Assembly (NCBI GenBank): GCA_003149635.1
Contig: QCWI01000008.1
Coordinates: 1 to 64,000, forward strand
DNA from: Fluviicola sp. XM-24bin1
GTDB taxonomy: Bacteria > Bacteroidota > Bacteroidia > Flavobacteriales_D > Crocinitomicaceae
DNA length: 64,000 nt
Direction of reading: 5' to 3'
Notes under the pieces: model-generated
Database searches by the model: none
Seen by the model: the letters and a program-made list of their open reading frames with translations, nothing else
Told to the model about the DNA's origin: nothing
Shown here: positions 45,788 through 56,165 of the stretch, in pieces
How positions within the stretch are numbered: the stretch's first letter is position 1
Layout of the letters: every line of letters begins with the position of its first letter
Made by a program: the position numbers and the translations under genes

Positions 45788-46465
45788 TTAGTTGCTGATG
45801 TTGATGAACAATCGTCGACTCTTGTACATAGTTGTCATACGTCCTCCTGACATATTCGACGAACTTAGATTCGAGAACGATTCGCGTTCTATTTGAATCG
45901 TACCGCTACCTGGAGTTAATCCAGCAAGTTGGTTCTGATCCAAAATGATGTGTGTTGCTCCCACAATTGAAGTACTAAACGTTCGTGTTGTTCCTGCACT
46001 AATTCGAACTCGGATAGTTTCTCCAGCTTGCAACGCCGGCCCGTCCCATGGAAGGAAGAAATTTCCGCTCTGACTAATGCTTGTGATTCCGAATGGCAAT
46101 TCTGTAGGAGTTAATGATGCCACTTCATTGGTGTACGTGTTGTCATCCAAATCGTGGTAATTGAATCTGCCTCCATTCACCATTCCGTTAATCGTTAGTT
46201 GGTAAGAACCAAGGGCGCCTCTCCATGCCAAACCTTCGCCGTTGAAATCCACTCGAGCTGGATAGCTCAATTCGATTTTACGACCACCGCTGTTGTCCAT
46301 ACGGAAAACGGCTGTCATGGTTGATCGGTTGTTATCCGCATTGTACTCGTAAGTATAGTTCGAATAAATTCTGTTCTGATCAATGTTGATCGATTCCTCT
46401 CTTTTACACGCCGTAAAGAAAAGAACGGCCATCACTGCAATTCCTAGTGTAGTTGTTCTCTTCAT
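45788..46465 (-). CDS. Hypothetical lipoprotein
   Basis: 225 residues with lipoprotein signal MKRTTTLGIAVMAVLFFTAC. The mature part is beta-rich, with repeated strands such as TMTAVFRMDNSGGRKIELSYP and LPWDGPALQAGETIRVRIS, and looks like a single sandwich domain. I do not recognise the family. It is separated from the VCBS gene by about 100 bases. Confidence 0.75.
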   Translation of the reverse strand: MKRTTTLGIAVMAVLFFTACKREESINIDQNRIYSNYTYEYNADNNRSTMTAVFRMDNSGGRKIELSYPARVDFNGEGLAWRGALGSYQLTINGMVNGGRFNYHDLDDNTYTNEVASLTPTELPFGITSISQSGNFFLPWDGPALQAGETIRVRISAGTTRTFSTSIVGATHIILDQNQLAGLTPGSGTIQIERESFSNLSSSNMSGGRMTTMYKSRRLFINISN

Positions 46466-46562
46466 AATTCTTGGTTTTAAAATTCACGAAGAGTATTTCA
46501 AAGGGTGTGCCAGAGATCGGGCGTTAAGAAATAAATAACATTTAAAGACTTGGGGCAATTGA

Positions 46563-48977
46563 TCACTGAATCCAGACTGCAACAGTCTTCTGGAAGTTTT
46601 CGAAGGTAAGAACGATTCGATATATTCCGGTGGCGAGTTCATCGATTCTATGAATCGAACTTTGCGAATGCGCATCAAACTCCCACGATTCGTGGCCCAA
46701 AATTTTCGCTCCCATCTTATCGAATAATTCTATTCGTTGCACGTCCTCCATGTTTGGAGATGCAACACGAATTTGTCCGTTCTGAACATTGACCAAAACG
46801 GACGTTTCATCTAATGATGATATATGGGCCGTAGAGGTATTTTCAATGGTGAAGGAAACCGTATCTGTGCATCCACTCGCATCGATGATCAACATGTCAT
46901 AATTGCCTGGAGCCAGACCACCAACTGGAACGGAAACGGTGTCGCCATCCAAAACAAAAGTATAAGGATCAACACCGCCCCACATGAAGAAGTCAGCGGT
47001 TCCCATAGCAGTAACAGAATACGGTTGCGTCATTACTTGAGTGGTGAAAACTGGAGTATTCTGAAGTGAAATCGATCCGCTGTAAGTGCAGGATAAATTG
47101 GTAGTTACGGTATAGGAGTACGTACCCGCAGGAAGTCCGTTAATATTCTGTCCTGAATCGCCATTCGACCAGCTCACGTTATCAACTATTTGCACAGGCG
47201 TGAGGATCAAATCAATGGTACCATCACTCGCTTGACCGCATCCTGGATCTGTTGCTCCTTCAACGATACTCAATTGCCACTCGTAATTATAAAAAACGGG
47301 ATTTGAAACGAACAATGTATCCATTTCGAGATTGGTGGCTTCGAAGGAATACCAACCACTATTCTGCACAACAATCATTGAATCTTGACTTCCCGTATTC
47401 CACTCATAATTGTACAATCCGGGAATGCCAATCGTAAATTCATCGCCCGGACAGGCATATACCGTATCGACACCTTGGTTCATATCGATGTAATCCGTAA
47501 CCTGCTCGTAAATCACGTAGTTGGAATCCGCTGGTAGGTTGTAATTCTTAATGATCAGACCACTCGAAAAAGATACAATAACGGAATCGGCCTGCGTGGC
47601 CGTACCCAAACCGAAGATTTTATGTTGCGAATTTTGCATGCACAGTCCACTTCCGCAAAAAACGGTTTGCGTTTGATGTTCACCATTGGCATACACCTCA
47701 ATTTTAGATCCAATAGCCTGAATATTCGAGAAGTTTCCTACTAAATCAATTTTGATGTAATGATTCCCGTTGCCACTGTTGAGCAAAATATTTGGATCGG
47801 CCATTTCATTCAGAATAACGATGTCGTAAAATCCATCATTATTTAGATCTCCTTTCACAGGACTGTAGGCTGTATGTACCATGTTTGCGGTGATCGAATC
47901 ATTCATCAACGTAAAGCTGGCACCTACATTATTTTTATATAATAAGGTCTCTGTTCCCGATCCGAGTGCCGTAGCAATCATTAAATCTTCAAAACAATCA
48001 TTGTCATAATCGACCCATAGTGCGCCCCAAGCAAAAATATTGGTGTCCAAACCTGTACCTTGCGCGATATCAGTAAATCCTGTTCCGCCATCGTTACGAT
48101 ACAATTTGTGGTCTAATGGAACTCCGTTGATCGGTGTATCACTTCCGACATCGGTTTTGAATACATCTTGATATCCATCATTGTTGTAATCGGCTACCGA
48201 CAAGGACATCGGATTGTGTCCATCGTTCTCAAACCCTAAAAAGTAGGTAGTATCTTCGTACGCGCCATTATTGTTATGGTAGAATGCATCCGCCCAATAT
48301 TCTTTATCGTTGATGATGGCTAGATCTAAATCGTTGTCGTTGTCGTAATCGAACCAAGCGGGCATAAACGATGGCTGATACCCGTTATCAATTCCGAGTT
48401 GCTGCCCTTTCTCCTCGAAAGTTCCATTCCCTTGATTTTCGTAATACAAGTTGGGCATTGGAGCTAAAAAGACACCCGGAATTTCGTGAGAAGCAACGTA
48501 CAAATCCAAATCACCGTCGGAATCGGGATCAGAAAAAGTAAATCCGTAGGCTTGAAAGGGCTGTGTTGTTAATCCTGCACTTGCCGTGATATCTGTAAAG
48601 TTGAAGCTCCCGTCGTTTTGATGCAACTGAATTCCCATATCGTGATACGAAATGCACACGTCCAAGTCGCCGTCATTATCGTAATCCACCCAAACAATCT
48701 CTCGGATACTTCCAATTGAGACAATGAACGCATCCATCAACTGCAATGATCCATTATAGTTGCGATACATGAGAATGGAATCGGAATTTGTTGGAAAGGT
48801 CAAATCATCCCAGCCGTCCTGATTAAAATCATAAAACGACATTCCTGAAGCATAGGTCTGAGCCATACTTTGAATGAAACTCACATTTTGCGCAGTAGCA
48901 ACATCTGTAAAGGTTTGAGAAAAACCATTTAGCACAAAAAAGTAGGTAGAAATCAGTACAAATATGTTGAATCGCAT
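46563..48977 (-). CDS. Secreted VCBS/FG-GAP and ASPIC-UnbV protein with T9SS C-terminus
   Basis: 804 residues, signal peptide (MRFNIFVLISTYFFVLNGFSQ). From residue 35 to about 400 there are at least seven FG-GAP/VCBS units with calcium-type DxDxDGxxD sequences (VDYDNDGDLDVC, DPDSDGDLDLYVA, DYNNDGYQDVF). An ASPIC/UnbV domain follows at about 420-490 (IQAIGSKIEVYANG), as in CRTAC1. Two SprB-like stretches come next (GTYSYTVTTNLSC, VDPYTFVLDGDTV), and the T9SS type A sorting domain closes (IELFDKMGAK ... GIYRIVLTFENF). Probably a calcium-stabilised extracellular propeller. No ligand predicted. Confidence 0.9.
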   Translation of the reverse strand: MRFNIFVLISTYFFVLNGFSQTFTDVATAQNVSFIQSMAQTYASGMSFYDFNQDGWDDLTFPTNSDSILMYRNYNGSLQLMDAFIVSIGSIREIVWVDYDNDGDLDVCISYHDMGIQLHQNDGSFNFTDITASAGLTTQPFQAYGFTFSDPDSDGDLDLYVASHEIPGVFLAPMPNLYYENQGNGTFEEKGQQLGIDNGYQPSFMPAWFDYDNDNDLDLAIINDKEYWADAFYHNNNGAYEDTTYFLGFENDGHNPMSLSVADYNNDGYQDVFKTDVGSDTPINGVPLDHKLYRNDGGTGFTDIAQGTGLDTNIFAWGALWVDYDNDCFEDLMIATALGSGTETLLYKNNVGASFTLMNDSITANMVHTAYSPVKGDLNNDGFYDIVILNEMADPNILLNSGNGNHYIKIDLVGNFSNIQAIGSKIEVYANGEHQTQTVFCGSGLCMQNSQHKIFGLGTATQADSVIVSFSSGLIIKNYNLPADSNYVIYEQVTDYIDMNQGVDTVYACPGDEFTIGIPGLYNYEWNTGSQDSMIVVQNSGWYSFEATNLEMDTLFVSNPVFYNYEWQLSIVEGATDPGCGQASDGTIDLILTPVQIVDNVSWSNGDSGQNINGLPAGTYSYTVTTNLSCTYSGSISLQNTPVFTTQVMTQPYSVTAMGTADFFMWGGVDPYTFVLDGDTVSVPVGGLAPGNYDMLIIDASGCTDTVSFTIENTSTAHISSLDETSVLVNVQNGQIRVASPNMEDVQRIELFDKMGAKILGHESWEFDAHSQSSIHRIDELATGIYRIVLTFENFQKTVAVWIQ

Positions 48978-49136
48978 GCGCGTTTCGATAGAAGTTTATC
49001 CAAAGCTAATTTATCGAAGAAGCCCATTTTTGCCCACAAAATTACGCCCACTTTATCATTTACAACCGCCCAACGAACATTTTTACACGGAGTGTTACGT
49101 AATTAACAAATGATGAGTTCAATGTTGAAGTTTTGC

Positions 49137-51065
49137 TTAAAATTCTACTCGAAAAGCACCTCTCGAAAGACTGTAATGATCCGGCCTACCCTCTAGATAC
49201 GGCATGTCAATTATTACATCGGAACTTTTCTCCGGTAGTCGATATCCCATTCGGACAAACCAGGACTTTCGCTTGTATTTGAGATGAATTCCTCTTTCCG
49301 TCTTCTCGATCCGCATTTGGTCACCTCCTAATTGAACTGTTGTCACTCCCATACTCAACGAATCAAGCGTATAATCTCCTGGCATCACCTTAGAATACGC
49401 ATTTACAAGACGATCCGCCTTATCTTTCCGACCGATATAAAACCCACGGATCTCTCCGCCATGCTTGCAAACAATGACGGGGGCATTACTATTAAATACG
49501 ACGACTTCGCTTTCTTCCTTAGCACTGAAACGATCCCATTGCCAACTTCCAACCATGAGCACCAACAATCCTATGGAGGCATAACGCAGTGTCTTTCTAC
49601 GATAAAACGTGAGCAAAAGAACCATCACCGCTACGAATAAAATGACTTCATAGGACGATAGGACGAAACCGCGCGCCACGCCATACGGCAAAGAATCCAC
49701 CCAAGAGACGAAATAAATCAGCGCAAACAAGGCCCATCCGAGCAGCATCGCCAAGAATACGTTTACATATGGAATGAAATGTGTCGCGAAGAAAACAAGA
49801 CCTGACGCCAGGATAATTCCTGCCAAGCACATTATTCCGAGGTTTGTTAGCCAGAAATAATTAGGAAACTGGTGAAAATGATACAGAACAATGGGAATCG
49901 TGAACATTTGTGCTGCAATGCCTAGTGCCGTTCCTTCCCACGCTTTTTTCAGTAAATAATTTCTCACTTTCACGAGCTCCTGGATTCGATCGAAAAACAT
50001 GAAAATTCCGAGCATGGCAGCGTACGAAAGCTGGAAACCAATATTGAAAAGCAATAACGGGTCGATCAAAAGGAGTATGAAACCGCTAAAGAACAAGGTA
50101 TTTAGTGGATTTCCGGATCGTGACCATTGCTGTCCAATCAAGAGCAAACTAAACATCAGCGTAGCGCGCAATACTGAAGGACTCCACCCCGTGACACCAG
50201 CGAAAACCCATAAAAATGAAAGCGTAACGATAATTGCTACGCGTCTCGAAATCCAACGATGTGCCCGCTTCAGCAGGAAGAATAGCAAGTACATGATGAT
50301 TCCGACGTGCAATCCAGAAATGGCCAAAACGTGCATCGCTCCTGCATTTCCAAATGATTCCCTAGTTTCTCCAGATAATTTGCTCTTATCTCCAAGGATC
50401 AATGCCCTCGCTAAAGAAGCTTCCTTTTCTGGAAGAGAATTGCTGATTAATTCGGACAGATAATTGCGTGTATCATCAAAAACGGTCGTCCACCACGCTG
50501 GCTCCTTGTAATCGATGATTGTGAAATCTTCCAGCCCCATGAATCCCATCTTTGAAATGTTTTGCGCATTCCAATACCCTTTCGCATCAAACTCTCCCGG
50601 ATTTCCTGAATTAGTAATATTTTCCAACTCCGAACGAAAAAGCACTACATCACCTTTGCGCAGTCGATGCTGACAGTACACTACTACCTCCTGATCAATC
50701 GGACCCCAAGTATCATCCTCAGGATGCCGTTCGCTTTCAACTCGGAGAATGTGCTTTTTCCAAACTTTGTCGCCTGAATCCACCTCTTCCACCACAGCCA
50801 CTCTAGAATTCGTCCCTAAAGAAATCTCGCTATCGGTATGTCTATCAAACTGAATCAATGTTGATCCTAGCAAGGTGATTGTCATTCCAAAAACGATCAA
50901 CGAAACAACTTTCTCCTTTAGGAAAAATCCAATGACCAGAGTAAGAAGAACAAAAGCAACGAAAAATCCGCTCAGTGAAAAGGAAACCAATTCACCAATT
51001 AATACACCCAAAATGAATAGCGGCGTTAAGAACAGGAAAGGAGATTTATAGAACCTCAATTGCAC
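49137..51065 (-). CDS. comEC: ComEC/Rec2-family membrane protein
   Basis: 642 residues with about ten membrane segments. An N-terminal DUF4131-like region (residues 1-200) precedes the Competence domain with HVLAISGLHVGIIMYLLFFLLK and GWSPSVLRATLMFSLLLIG. The metallo-beta-lactamase-like domain carried by longer ComEC proteins is missing; the tail after residue 530 is only about 110 residues. ComEC is the inner-membrane channel for DNA uptake. Shorter forms without the MBL domain are common in Bacteroidota (established knowledge, from memory). No other competence gene is near. Confidence 0.88.
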   Translation of the reverse strand: MQLRFYKSPFLFLTPLFILGVLIGELVSFSLSGFFVAFVLLTLVIGFFLKEKVVSLIVFGMTITLLGSTLIQFDRHTDSEISLGTNSRVAVVEEVDSGDKVWKKHILRVESERHPEDDTWGPIDQEVVVYCQHRLRKGDVVLFRSELENITNSGNPGEFDAKGYWNAQNISKMGFMGLEDFTIIDYKEPAWWTTVFDDTRNYLSELISNSLPEKEASLARALILGDKSKLSGETRESFGNAGAMHVLAISGLHVGIIMYLLFFLLKRAHRWISRRVAIIVTLSFLWVFAGVTGWSPSVLRATLMFSLLLIGQQWSRSGNPLNTLFFSGFILLLIDPLLLFNIGFQLSYAAMLGIFMFFDRIQELVKVRNYLLKKAWEGTALGIAAQMFTIPIVLYHFHQFPNYFWLTNLGIMCLAGIILASGLVFFATHFIPYVNVFLAMLLGWALFALIYFVSWVDSLPYGVARGFVLSSYEVILFVAVMVLLLTFYRRKTLRYASIGLLVLMVGSWQWDRFSAKEESEVVVFNSNAPVIVCKHGGEIRGFYIGRKDKADRLVNAYSKVMPGDYTLDSLSMGVTTVQLGGDQMRIEKTERGIHLKYKRKSWFVRMGYRLPEKSSDVIIDMPYLEGRPDHYSLSRGAFRVEF

Positions 51066-51231
51066 AGTTTTAGCGCTGGAAAATTACAAATCAATAGCAC
51101 TGAAGACCGTCACAGAACTGAGCAAGTTTTTGCAACAATTACCTATTCTTTCCAATTTAAAATAACATCTCATTAACAATTTGTGGCACGGTATTGCTAT
51201 GCACGCATATAAACATGTAAAACTGTACATT

Positions 51232-52239
51232 ATGAAAAATCTTACGCTTTTAATTGCCGCATTGTTGATCAGTATGGCCGCCACAGCGGGAGGTTGGACA
51301 TACAACCGATTGAACAGACTCTATGAAATGGATCAATGGAGATGTGTGAACGTATCGAAAAGAATCATGAAACGCGCTCCTGAGAAACCATCGCCCTTCT
51401 ACTTCGTAGCTGCCGTGTACAACGAGAAACAAAAGACGCATCCGACTATCAAAACGCGATACATGATGATGAGCAAGTCGTTGCGTTACGCCACAAAATT
51501 TGAAGAATTGGGTGATCTGGATATGATGAGTGAAGTGAATTGGGGAGCTTACGTACTTCAATTACGCGATGATACGGATGCCATTATGCGCGATTTGGAT
51601 TCTCATAATTTGAGCTATTTGGCTGACAAACTGGATCGTAAATGCGATAACTTGTTATTGCTGCACAAGAAGATTCTTATTGTCGAAGATCCAGATGAAG
51701 GATTGGCTTCCACTACAATAGAAATCGATCCTAACGAGGAAATTCAAAACGAAACTCCTTCCAATCACGAAGGAGCAGGTTACTTCGGATTGGCGAGTGG
51801 AAACGAAGTTGCTCCATCAGCGAATAAAATCCAGGAGCAAAAACTTCTTGAGATGATCAACGAAGAGCGCCGTGCCTTGTTCATGAAGGAATTGAAATGG
51901 AACAACGATTTGGCTCGAGCTGCGAGATACCATGCATACGACATGGCCGGTCAGGAGTACACAATGAATGACAGTTACGATCGCATTAATGGTGAATTGA
52001 TCTTCGTTGCTGACGCTCAGGAACGCATTTCACAATTCCAAAAGAAGAAGAATGTGTATCAGCAAGATATTTCTGTTGGAACGACGTCGGCGTTGAACAC
52101 TTTCAAGAAATGGATGTCTTCTGATCAAGCCAATGAAATGCTCTTGAATGAATATAATCGTTCGGTTGGAATTGGATTGGTGCATGATGAGAACAGTCCT
52201 TACGGATACTACTGGGTGATTGTACTTGGTGAAAAGTAG
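51232..52239 (+). CDS. Secreted CAP/SCP-like domain protein
   Basis: 335 residues from the ATG at 51232 (signal peptide MKNLTLLIAALLISMAATAGG). Residues 20-150 are helical, with no family recognised. From about residue 200 it has a CAP-type pattern: EQKLLEMINEERR, LKWNNDLARAARYHAYDMA and late GIGLVHDENSPYGYYWVIVLG. CAP proteins are secreted and of diverse function. The first half may be a helical partner domain. It stands alone. Confidence 0.78.
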   Translation: MKNLTLLIAALLISMAATAGGWTYNRLNRLYEMDQWRCVNVSKRIMKRAPEKPSPFYFVAAVYNEKQKTHPTIKTRYMMMSKSLRYATKFEELGDLDMMSEVNWGAYVLQLRDDTDAIMRDLDSHNLSYLADKLDRKCDNLLLLHKKILIVEDPDEGLASTTIEIDPNEEIQNETPSNHEGAGYFGLASGNEVAPSANKIQEQKLLEMINEERRALFMKELKWNNDLARAARYHAYDMAGQEYTMNDSYDRINGELIFVADAQERISQFQKKKNVYQQDISVGTTSALNTFKKWMSSDQANEMLLNEYNRSVGIGLVHDENSPYGYYWVIVLGEK

Positions 52240-52376
52240 GATAAAAATTCAAACAGGTCAGTATAGGACAAGCGAACTGGTGAAGATTGAGTGTATGTTG
52301 CGTTTGAAAGCTTGAAAATGCGGTCAAGGTTATGAGAGACGACTTGGCCAAACCAAATGCTGAACCTGTTATACTT

Positions 52377-52406
52377 AAAGCGGAATTCGAAAGGATTTCG
52401 CTTTTT
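52377..52406 (+). terminator. Hairpin, probable terminator downstream of the CAP gene
   Basis: AAAGCGGAATTC, GAAA loop, GGATTTCGCTTT followed by a T run. Confidence 0.6.
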
Positions 52407-52468
52407 TCGTGACTGTAAAAAATCCTGAATTGAATTGAGAGATGCTAGAAAAAAGTGAAGTTTTAAAT

Positions 52469-52524
52469 CGGAATATTCCGATATAGCAATATTTGAATAT
52501 TCCAATAAATCTATATCGCAATAT
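52469..52524. repeat. ATATCGCAATAT-type repeats with a perfect palindrome
   Basis: CGGAATATTCCG (52469-52480) is a perfect 12-base palindrome. GATATAGCAATAT (52480-52492) and TATATCGCAATAT (52512-52524) are near repeats 32 bases apart. Such units recur in many Flavobacteriales intergenic regions, in my recollection. Confidence 0.55.
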
Positions 52525-52619
52525 GGCTTTATTACCATACTTGAGGAGATAGAATTCGATCCAATAATCTTCCTTCTCTACGCTCTTATCTTTCAACCTA
52601 AAAAAAGCCTCCTCACCCC

Positions 52620-52648
52620 TTGTCTGGAAGCGGAAATCACTATCTTTG
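52620..52648 (+). promoter_or_regulatory. Promoter of the thrS-infC-rpmI-rplT operon
   Basis: TTG (52620-52622), 18-base spacer, TATCTTTG (52641-52648); the ATG of thrS is 31 bases downstream. Confidence 0.7.
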
Positions 52649-52678
52649 GCGCTTGATTAAAACCAATTTTTAGAATTA

Positions 52679-54628
52679 ATGATCAACATCACTTTACCCG
52701 ATGGTTCAGTTCGGGAAGTCGAAAAAGGAACTTCAGCTATGGATATTGCAAGAAGTATTTCCGAAGGACTTGCCCGCAACGTTCTCGCCGCGAAAGTAGA
52801 CGGCGAAGTTAGAGATGCACAACGTCCGATTGAATCGGATGCCACCTTGCAGTTGCTAACCTGGAACGATACCGAAGGTAAATCAACCATGTGGCACTCA
52901 AGCGCACACCTTATGGCGGAAGCGATTGAGTTCTACTACCCGGGAGTAAAATTGGCAATCGGGCCTCCGATTAAAAACGGATTTTACTACGATGTTGACT
53001 TCATGGATTACACCATTGCCGAGGAAGATCTAGCGAAGATTGAGCAGAAAATGAAGGAATTGGCAAAGCAAAAAAACGAATATATCCGAAAGGAAATTTC
53101 GAAGGCCGATGCCATTGCATACTTCGAAGATAAAGGCGATGAGTACAAATTGGAATTGTTAGAAGGCTTGAATGATGGCGACATCACATTCTACACACAA
53201 GGAGAATTTACAGATCTCTGTCGTGGGCCGCATATTCCACACACAGGACATATCAAAGCGGTGAAATTGACTTCCATTGCTGGTGCTTACTGGCGTGGAG
53301 ATGAGAACCGTAAGCAATTGACGCGTATCTATGGAGTTGCGTTCCCGAAAAATGCTGAGCTCAACGAGTACTTGGAAAAATTGGAATTGGCGAAAGCTCG
53401 TGACCACCGAAAACTGGGGAAAGAATTGGATTTGTTCACCTTCTCTCAGCGTGTGGGTCAAGGATTGCCATTGTGGCTTCCAAAAGGAGCAGCATTGCGC
53501 GAACGATTGGAAAATTTCTTAAAGAAAGCACAGCGCGAAGCTGGATATGAGCAAGTAATCACTCCGCATATTGGATCGAAGGAATTGTATGTTTGTTCGG
53601 GACACTACGCGAAATATGGGAAGGATTCTTTCCAACCGATTAATACTCCAGATGAGGACGAAGAGTTCTTATTGAAACCCATGAACTGTCCGCATCACTG
53701 TGAGATTTTCAAATCGCGACCACGATCGTACAAAGATCTTCCAGTTCGTTTTGCAGAATTCGGAACGGTATATCGTTACGAGCAAAGTGGAGAGCTGCAC
53801 GGATTGACTCGTGTTCGTGGATTTACGCAAGATGACGCCCACTTGTTCTGTACGGCAGATCAGGTGAAAGACGAGTTCAAGAAGGTAATCGATTTGGTAT
53901 TGTACATCTTCAAAACATTGGATTTCGAAAACTTCAAAGCGCAGGTTTCTTTGCGTGATCCTGAGAATCCAGACAAGTACATCGGAAGCGATGAAAACTG
54001 GGAGAAAGCGGAGCGTGCCATCCAAGAAGCTGTTGAGGAAAAAGGACTTCCATCTGTATTAGAATACGGTGAAGCAGCCTTCTACGGGCCGAAATTGGAC
54101 TTCATGGTAGAAGACGCATTGGGTCGTGAATGGCAGTTGGGAACCATCCAGGTAGATTACAACCTACCGGAGCGTTTCGAGCTAGAATACACGGGGTCTG
54201 ACAACCAAAAACACCGCCCAGTTATGATTCACCGAGCGCCGTTCGGATCTATGGAACGTTTCGTGGCGGTATTGTTGGAACACTGTGCAGGTGACTTCCC
54301 ATTATGGCTAACTACCGAACAAGTGGCGATTTTACCGGTTTCAGAGAAATACAATGAATACGCGGAAAATATTTTAAAACTCTTAAATAATTACGATATT
54401 CGCGGATTCGTTGACGATCGTAACGAAAAGGTAGGTAAGAAGATACGCGAATCGGAACTAGGGAAAATTCCGTTCATGCTCATCGTTGGAGAGAGAGATT
54501 TTGAAGCAAATCAAGTCTCAGTTCGCCAGAGAGGAGTTGAAAATGGAAACCTTGGAGCCATGAGCGTTGAAGCATTCGCAGACCTGTTGAATCAAGCGAT
54601 TGAAAAGGAATTAACACATAACGTTTAA
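52679..54628 (+). CDS. thrS: Threonine-tRNA ligase
   Basis: 649 residues, standard length. N-terminal TGS domain ([17 protein letters not shown]). The editing domain contains HSSAH at 73-77. The class II catalytic core has motif 2-type sequence [21 protein letters not shown] (split: [12 protein letters not shown] then [14 protein letters not shown]) and zinc-binding Cys337 in KPMNCPHHC. An anticodon-binding domain is at the C-terminus. Charges tRNA-Thr and edits mis-acylated Ser. First gene of a conserved translation operon. Confidence 0.98.
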   Translation: MINITLPDGSVREVEKGTSAMDIARSISEGLARNVLAAKVDGEVRDAQRPIESDATLQLLTWNDTEGKSTMWHSSAHLMAEAIEFYYPGVKLAIGPPIKNGFYYDVDFMDYTIAEEDLAKIEQKMKELAKQKNEYIRKEISKADAIAYFEDKGDEYKLELLEGLNDGDITFYTQGEFTDLCRGPHIPHTGHIKAVKLTSIAGAYWRGDENRKQLTRIYGVAFPKNAELNEYLEKLELAKARDHRKLGKELDLFTFSQRVGQGLPLWLPKGAALRERLENFLKKAQREAGYEQVITPHIGSKELYVCSGHYAKYGKDSFQPINTPDEDEEFLLKPMNCPHHCEIFKSRPRSYKDLPVRFAEFGTVYRYEQSGELHGLTRVRGFTQDDAHLFCTADQVKDEFKKVIDLVLYIFKTLDFENFKAQVSLRDPENPDKYIGSDENWEKAERAIQEAVEEKGLPSVLEYGEAAFYGPKLDFMVEDALGREWQLGTIQVDYNLPERFELEYTGSDNQKHRPVMIHRAPFGSMERFVAVLLEHCAGDFPLWLTTEQVAILPVSEKYNEYAENILKLLNNYDIRGFVDDRNEKVGKKIRESELGKIPFMLIVGERDFEANQVSVRQRGVENGNLGAMSVEAFADLLNQAIEKELTHNV

Positions 54629-54636
54629 AGAATTTA

Positions 54637-55185
54637 ATGAGAAGACCTAGAAAGAAGAACTTTCAGAAGCGAGAAGAGAAAATCCTTCACCGCATTAACG
54701 ACAAAATCACAGTACGTGAGGTACGTTTGGTACGCGAAGGACAAGAACCACAAGTAATGGATACCCGAGATGCTTTGCGTGAAGCGGAAGCAGAAGGATT
54801 GGATCTTGTGGAAATTTCTCCGAAAGCGGATCCACCGGTTTGTAAAATTCTAGACTACAAGAAGTTCCTTTACAATCAGAAGAAGAAACAAAAAGAGCTA
54901 AAAGCTAAGCAAAGTAAGGTCGTTTTGAAAGAGATTCGTTTTGGTCCTAACACGGACGATCACGATTTCAACTTCAAATTGGCGCACGCGAAGAAGTTCT
55001 TGGAAGAAGGAAGTAAATTGAAAGCTTACGTATTCTTCCGCGGTCGAACGATTGTATTTAAAGACAGAGGTGAGATCTTGTTGTTGAAACTTGCTCAGGA
55101 ATTGGCAGACTACGGAGTGGTGGAACAAATGCCAAAACTAGAGGGTAAGCGCATGACGATGATGATCAACCCGAAAAAGAAGTAA
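54637..55185 (+). CDS. infC: Translation initiation factor IF-3
   Basis: 182 residues with both IF-3 domains: [13 protein letters not shown] (N-domain), [21 protein letters not shown], then [25 protein letters not shown] (C-domain) and [11 protein letters not shown]. An Arg/Lys-rich N-terminal extension precedes them. The ATG start is ordinary, not the AUU of E. coli. It binds the 30S subunit and checks start codons. Nine bases after thrS. Confidence 0.98.
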   Translation: MRRPRKKNFQKREEKILHRINDKITVREVRLVREGQEPQVMDTRDALREAEAEGLDLVEISPKADPPVCKILDYKKFLYNQKKKQKELKAKQSKVVLKEIRFGPNTDDHDFNFKLAHAKKFLEEGSKLKAYVFFRGRTIVFKDRGEILLLKLAQELADYGVVEQMPKLEGKRMTMMINPKKK

Positions 55186-55187
55186 AA

Positions 55188-55262
55188 TTATGAGTGATGA
55201 ATTATGAGTTATGAATTGCTTCGCTCTCTCTAACTCACACTCATCACTGAAGATGCTATACA
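55188..55262 (+). repeat. Intergenic repeat between infC and rpmI
   Basis: TTATGAGTGATGAATTATG and AGTTATGAATTGCTTCGC-type units, as at 5428 and 7966, followed by CTCACACTCATCACTGA. It separates the two ribosomal-related genes by about 100 bases. Confidence 0.65.
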
Positions 55263-55288
55263 GAGCGCATAACTTAAATTGAATAGAG

Positions 55289-55486
55289 ATGCCAAAAATG
55301 AAAACTAAATCCAGTGCTAAGAAGAGATTCACAGTTACTGGAAGCGGTAAATTAAAAAGAAAGCACGCTTTTAAAAGTCACATCTTGACAAAGAAGACGA
55401 AAAAACAAAAGCGTAACTTGACACACTCTGGTTTGGTTCACAAAGCAGACGAGTCGAACATCAAACAACAAATGTGTATGAAGTAA
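55289..55486 (+). CDS. rpmI: 50S ribosomal protein L35
   Basis: 65 residues, typical length: [20 protein letters not shown] and [20 protein letters not shown] are the L35 signature. Extremely basic. Part of the large ribosomal subunit. Confidence 0.98.
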   Translation: MPKMKTKSSAKKRFTVTGSGKLKRKHAFKSHILTKKTKKQKRNLTHSGLVHKADESNIKQQMCMK

Positions 55487-55499
55487 TCCTTCGGGATTA
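55484..55499 (+). other. UUCG stem-loop at the rpmI stop codon
   Basis: TAATCC, TTCG, GGATTA form a perfect 6-bp stem with a UUCG loop that contains the rpmI stop codon. It has no T run, so it may stabilise the mRNA or act in attenuation rather than end transcription. Confidence 0.5.
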
Positions 55500-55591
55500 T
55501 TGTCTACACGGTTTTATTATTAGTTAACCCGGTACCGAGTATCAAAGCTGGTTGAAATAGCACCACACTTCTTACCAAAAAACAGAAAATT

Positions 55592-55939
55592 ATGCCAAGA
55601 TCAGTTAATCATGTTGCTTCAAGAGCACGTCGTAAAGAGGTGATGAAGCATGCCAAAGGATACTTTGGTCGCAGAAAAAACGTTTGGACTGTAGCGAAAA
55701 ACGCCGTTGAAAAAGGATGGTTGTACGCTTACGAAGGACGTAAACAAAAGAAAAGAAACTTCCGTTCATTGTGGATTACGCGTATTAACGCAGGTGCACG
55801 TCAGCACGGAATGAGCTATTCTCAATTCATGGGACTCGTTAACAAAAGCGATATGGAGTTGAACCGTAAAGTTCTTGCAGACCTTGCAATGAACCACCCG
55901 GAAGCCTTCAAAGCTGTTGTTGACGCAGTTAAGAAGTAA
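55592..55939 (+). CDS. rplT: 50S ribosomal protein L20
   Basis: 115 residues, family length: [27 protein letters not shown]-like opening (kept within two parts: [16 protein letters not shown] and [13 protein letters not shown]) and [20 protein letters not shown]. Part of the large subunit; in other bacteria it represses its own operon, which the 105-base gap before it might serve. Confidence 0.98.
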   Translation: MPRSVNHVASRARRKEVMKHAKGYFGRRKNVWTVAKNAVEKGWLYAYEGRKQKKRNFRSLWITRINAGARQHGMSYSQFMGLVNKSDMELNRKVLADLAMNHPEAFKAVVDAVKK

Positions 55940-55962
55940 ACATTAAAGCACTCTGTATAGAG

Positions 55963-55992
55963 CCCTGGCATCGTTAGATGTCAGGGTTTTTT
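55963..55992 (+). terminator. Terminator of the thrS-rplT operon
   Basis: Perfect-looking stem CCCTGGCATC (55963-55972) / GATGTCAGGG (55977-55986), one G-T pair, then a T run. Confidence 0.85.
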
Positions 55993-56165
55993 GTTGTATT
56001 TAAACTGCAATCAAGTCTATCATCACAATTGGATACCCCAACTCCCAACAAATCCTAAAAAACGCCGCATCTGTAACTTTAGCTCCTGGTTAATTGTCCC
56101 ACTTACAAGCAACCGACCTCAGATGCATCCGAAGTAATTGCTTCATTTTTCAATTTCAAACAAAT

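Larger units (their letters stand above)
52240..52678. other. 439-base intergenic region upstream of thrS
   Basis: Contains a terminator-like hairpin (52377-52406), an ATATCGCAATAT-type repeat block (52469-52524) and the thrS promoter (52620-52648). No gene seen. Confidence 0.65.

Noticed and set aside
52240-52678. T-box leader of thrS
   Set aside because: No T-box-like motif or specifier stem is visible; T-boxes are also not typical of Bacteroidota.
55487-55591. L20-type autoregulatory RNA structure before rplT
   Set aside because: Only a 6-bp UUCG hairpin at the rpmI stop could be found by eye; no pseudoknot could be shown.
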